The notes below the pieces were generated by a model that saw nothing but the letters and a program-made list of their open reading frames with translations, made no database searches and was not told the DNA's origin. Both the position numbers and the translations under genes were made by a program. 64,000 nucleotides of DNA. It comes from Parasponia andersonii. Taxonomy: Eukaryota; Streptophyta; Magnoliopsida; Rosales; Cannabaceae. How positions within the stretch are numbered: position 1 is the stretch's first letter; each line of letters starts with the position of its first letter. Shown one piece after another: positions 61,291 to 64,000 of this stretch. The DNA lies in assembly GCA_002914805.1 (NCBI GenBank), contig JXTB01000544.1, positions 84,014 through 148,013 on the forward strand. Direction: 5' to 3'.

Positions 61291-62449
61291 TCAACTTAAT
61301 TAAAATAAAAAAAAAAAAACCGTACGTGCATATTAATGTAAATAAGACCAACAAAAAAAAATGTAAAAAATATTTAAAAAAGTAAGCAAAAGCAGGCGCT
61401 TATTCCCCTTTCTATTATTACTGTAGATATATAAAGAAAATCCCATGAAATTAGTTGACATGTGGATACTTATTTTGACCCACAATTCTCCTTTTCATTC
61501 ATTAAAGTAGTAAAAATCTTAATATTAGGCAAAACCCGTTCTATTGTCACCAATTCGGAATCTCCTCGACTTTCCACGCAAATAAGATAAAGAAAAATAT
61601 AATTGGACGTGACAGGTGCTCTACATATTAACAAGTATATCATGAGCCAAGCAACATGCTCATTACTCCATGACGTTGAGAGATTGTTGGCTCATTGCAT
61701 TGGAAGATTTTAAGGATAAATATTCGAACCAAATAAGATCACAATTTGTACATAAACAGGTGTTCCTCTTTCTAATCCTGTAAAGTAAAGCCGGTTATGA
61801 ATACTTACTTAAGATGAAAAAGAGCTTGGTAAATGGAAGTAACTTCAAGCCAACAAACCAAGCTTTATTTGGGATCCTACGATGCTCGTTATCTTTGCCA
61901 AAAGTTTTGGGTTCAAGTTGTCACTGCATGTGGTTAGAGGATACATAGACAATACACTTTGATAGGGATTCAAATACCACGCAAAGTATGGATACCATAG
62001 ATTGTCCCGGCTTGTTATTCTCTAGCTTTATAATCCATTATTTTGGAAAAGTAAAATCAGTAAATATAGTTGAGATTAAAATGAGCTTAGTAAATGGAGG
62101 CAACTGTCTTCAACCAAAAAAAATTAGTTGTTAGTAAAACCAGGCAAGCGTTTTTCACAATGAGTCGGGTATAGTGTTGACTAAACTTCAGTACAATTTC
62201 TTTTTTTCCCCAGTTTTTTAGAACTCTTATTTCACATAGCTTCAATAAAAACCAGCTTAGTACATATCAATAGCTACAAGCTCAGTTATGCATGAACAAA
62301 ATGTACAACATCCTTTAAGGGATATCTGGTCTAGAAGGCAAAAGACCAATATGTGAACACCATTCTTGTCTTGTTGAGGTTCGATTTCTTTTGTCCCAGC
62401 TTGTTGGAATCCATAAAGTCGGTATAGGATGTAACAAATTAAATCATTG
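60652..62449. other. Spacer with GA microsatellite and long A runs; 3' region of the DUF547 gene
   Basis: (GA)n lies at about 61125-61170 and interrupted poly(A) at about 61218-61318. From about 61800 to 62449 the sequence is less AT-rich and likely includes the 3' UTR of the minus-strand gene. The phrase GAGCTTGGTAAATGGAAGTAAC near 61822 recurs diverged near 62090 (GAGCTTAGTAAATGGAGGCAAC). Confidence 0.5.
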
Positions 62450-63188
62450 TCATTGTAGAGGAAATTTGTCAGGCAGGAATAGATATCGGAAGCGTGAATC
62501 AAAGGGAAGAATGCCACAGTTGCGTGAGCCGAGAAGACTTTGTCGCCTCTTCGATATGCATTGCTCAACAAATGCAGCCTGATGGGGTGGGAGGTAATGA
62601 GATATCCATACACCCAAATTGGCATCATCAACAAAGCATTTGGCAAAGCAATGCAGCATTTTCGGGACTAACAATCTCCCTTTGCTGCTAATTCCAACTG
62701 AAGCTCGAATGAAATCGAGCTGAGCTTCTTCAAGCTCTTCCCTTACGTTTCTCGCGGTATAGATCCTTACCTACATTCAATATTAGCAAACACATAAAAA
62801 TAAATAAATAAATAGAGCACCATATATGGGAAGAATCAGAAAAGCGAAGAAGTACTTCAGTATAAAACAACCATTTGGCTTACCGCTGGTGAAGAGTACA
62901 TTCCACAGCTCAAACCAAAAGCTACGAGCGGTTCATAGGTACTCATTGCGGACTTCCTTTGCTCCTCGGACACTTTCACCTTGTGAAGGGCAAGAAGCAA
63001 TGCCTGAAATTTTTTGACCAAAAATGTAAATCAGGGGATAAAGTGTATAGCAAGGAAACAAATAAATAGACAAAGATCAATAAAAAGATTAGTACAATTT
63101 GTGGCCTATGAAGTGGTGGTTTCATCTTCAAGATTACATATTCAATAGCAGCTGCACTGAAAGAATGCCCCCCAACGGTGTACGCTGC
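62450..63188 (-). CDS. DUF547 (MIP1 leucine-zipper type) protein, C-terminal exons only
   Basis: Partial gene; the N-terminal coding exons lie beyond the window. Exons on the minus strand are 63188-63096 (31 codons), 63003-62884 (40) and 62770-62450 (106 plus TGA), all phase 0 with GT-AG borders. They read AAYTVGGHSFSAAAIEYVIL, then ALLLALHKVKVSEEQRKSAM, then RIYTARNVREELEEAQLDFI. The last exon continues through LLPxHQ-like LPPHQAAFVEQCISKRRQ and FDSRFRYLFLPD, the characteristic end of plant DUF547 proteins often annotated as ternary complex factor MIP1 leucine-zipper. Function of DUF547 is not established. The intron upstream of 63188 is at least about 800 bp, because I found no preceding exon up to 64000. 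Confidence 0.88.
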
Positions 63189-64000
63189 CTGGAGAAAGAC
63201 AAGGAATACGTCATCAACACATAACACTGGAACAGAAAAACAAGCTAAGTGAAATTCATTTGTCAAAGACGGAAATCAAATTCTGCACGTGGGATTCAGA
63301 AGAGAATAATCCTAGTATTGATTTGGTAAGGCTGTACAAATATTGACTTTCAACAAGGAAGTTACAAGGGAGGACATCTCTCAACCCCTCGTGAAGAAAC
63401 TACTGGAATCTATTACTCAACATAGTTCAGAACATGATACGTGCCAACTAATCCTTGCCAGTATTACAGCAAGGGCATGCATAATGCTTCAGCGACCATA
63501 CACCTTCAAAGGGTCATTTGAACCATAAGAGCCACCAATCAGAAATTCTAGTGCTACATTTTGGCAATAAGGTGATCCGCCTTGCCATTGAAAAATCAAG
63601 TTATTGTGAGTTACTGAAGGTCCATTAACAAACTCGGAAAAGAAATATTTTTTTTTAAGTCTGAAACTAGCTTACAGCAAAACTGTATTTGAAACTAGAA
63701 AGCAAAGAGGGAAATTTTATGCCAAGGTTTTGGAATATAATTTGGAAACCTAGCCATATAGTCATATTTTGTGTATTCTGTCTTGGGTCAGGGTAAACGC
63801 GGAGTATACATGTCTTGAGGTTAGTAGAAGTGCTCCTAAAGTGAAGATGGCAGGTTGTGCCAACTGGAAGCTCTTGGAGATAACTCCGCGCTCTAAATTA
63901 GAGCGGAAATTTGAATGGAAAGAGCAGCTTAGCCTGGTTGTGGTTTCAGTTTAGGCAGAAGCTAGGCTACCATTAGCATTTTCAAGCAGACTGCAGAACT
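63189..64000. other. Probable intron of the DUF547 gene to the window edge
   Basis: A search of the minus strand for the expected preceding DUF547 residues found none. A plus-strand frame at 63343-63528 and another at 63769-63954 have no family resemblance and lie antisense to the intron. Confidence 0.5.

Noticed and set aside
62257-62646. 129-codon minus-strand frame overlapping the last DUF547 exon
   Set aside because: It is in a different frame from the recognisable DUF547 end and shows no domain. The overlapping frame reads LPPHQAAFVEQC and FRYLFLPD, which decides it.
63343-63528. Plus-strand 61-codon frame of protein-like composition
   Set aside because: It is antisense to the DUF547 intron and short, with no recognised domain; splice partners were not found.

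Overview
This window is nuclear DNA from a flowering plant, most likely a eudicot. It is AT-rich, its genes carry many GT-AG introns, and the gaps between genes are packed with decayed transposons. Every recognisable gene has its closest known relatives in angiosperm families. The species cannot be fixed from the sequence; a Rosales-type genome is only a guess.

Layout: 1-9.2 kb is repeat-rich and holds LINE and LTR-derived debris. At 9.2-10.1 kb lies a broken copy of the first three coding exons of the next gene. From 14.25 to 24.89 kb (+) there is an intact 16-coding-exon p300/CBP-type histone acetyltransferase of the HAC1 class; my exon model gives 1733 aa. From 26.27 to 30.75 kb (+) lies a 13-exon HCF173-like plastid protein (633 aa), an atypical SDR with an inserted CIA30 domain. 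At 31.49-32.64 kb (+) is a three-exon gene for a 167-aa, Cys-rich, probably plastid-targeted protein, with a MITE in its second intron. At 35.74-36.35 kb (-) is a two-exon gene for a 111-aa protein of unknown function, preceded by a 71-codon upstream ORF. From 36.6 to 52.2 kb there is no credible protein gene. That stretch holds foldback elements, MITEs, a CACTA-like block, nested tandem repeats and three copies of an LTR-like repeat, two of them facing each other. At 52.57-54.37 kb (+) is a two-exon BAHD acyltransferase (479 aa). From 55.2 to 59.1 kb lie a MITE, a roughly 640-bp-arm inverted repeat with signs of an assembly join, a hAT-type MITE with an 8-bp target duplication, and a probable solo LTR. 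The right edge (62.45-63.19 kb, -) holds the last three exons of a DUF547 (MIP1 leucine-zipper type) gene that runs off the window.

The genes do not form an operon or an obvious cluster. HAC1 acts in nuclear chromatin. HCF173 acts in the chloroplast, in translation of the D1 subunit of photosystem II, and the small protein next to it also looks plastid-targeted. The BAHD enzyme belongs to phenylpropanoid or acyl-ester metabolism. I saw no CRISPR array, tRNA or rRNA gene. I found no convincing new multi-gene system. The observations most worth checking are the truncated HAC duplicate, the large inverted repeat with its ambiguous base, the twin CX3CX3C small protein, and several uncatalogued-looking repeat families.
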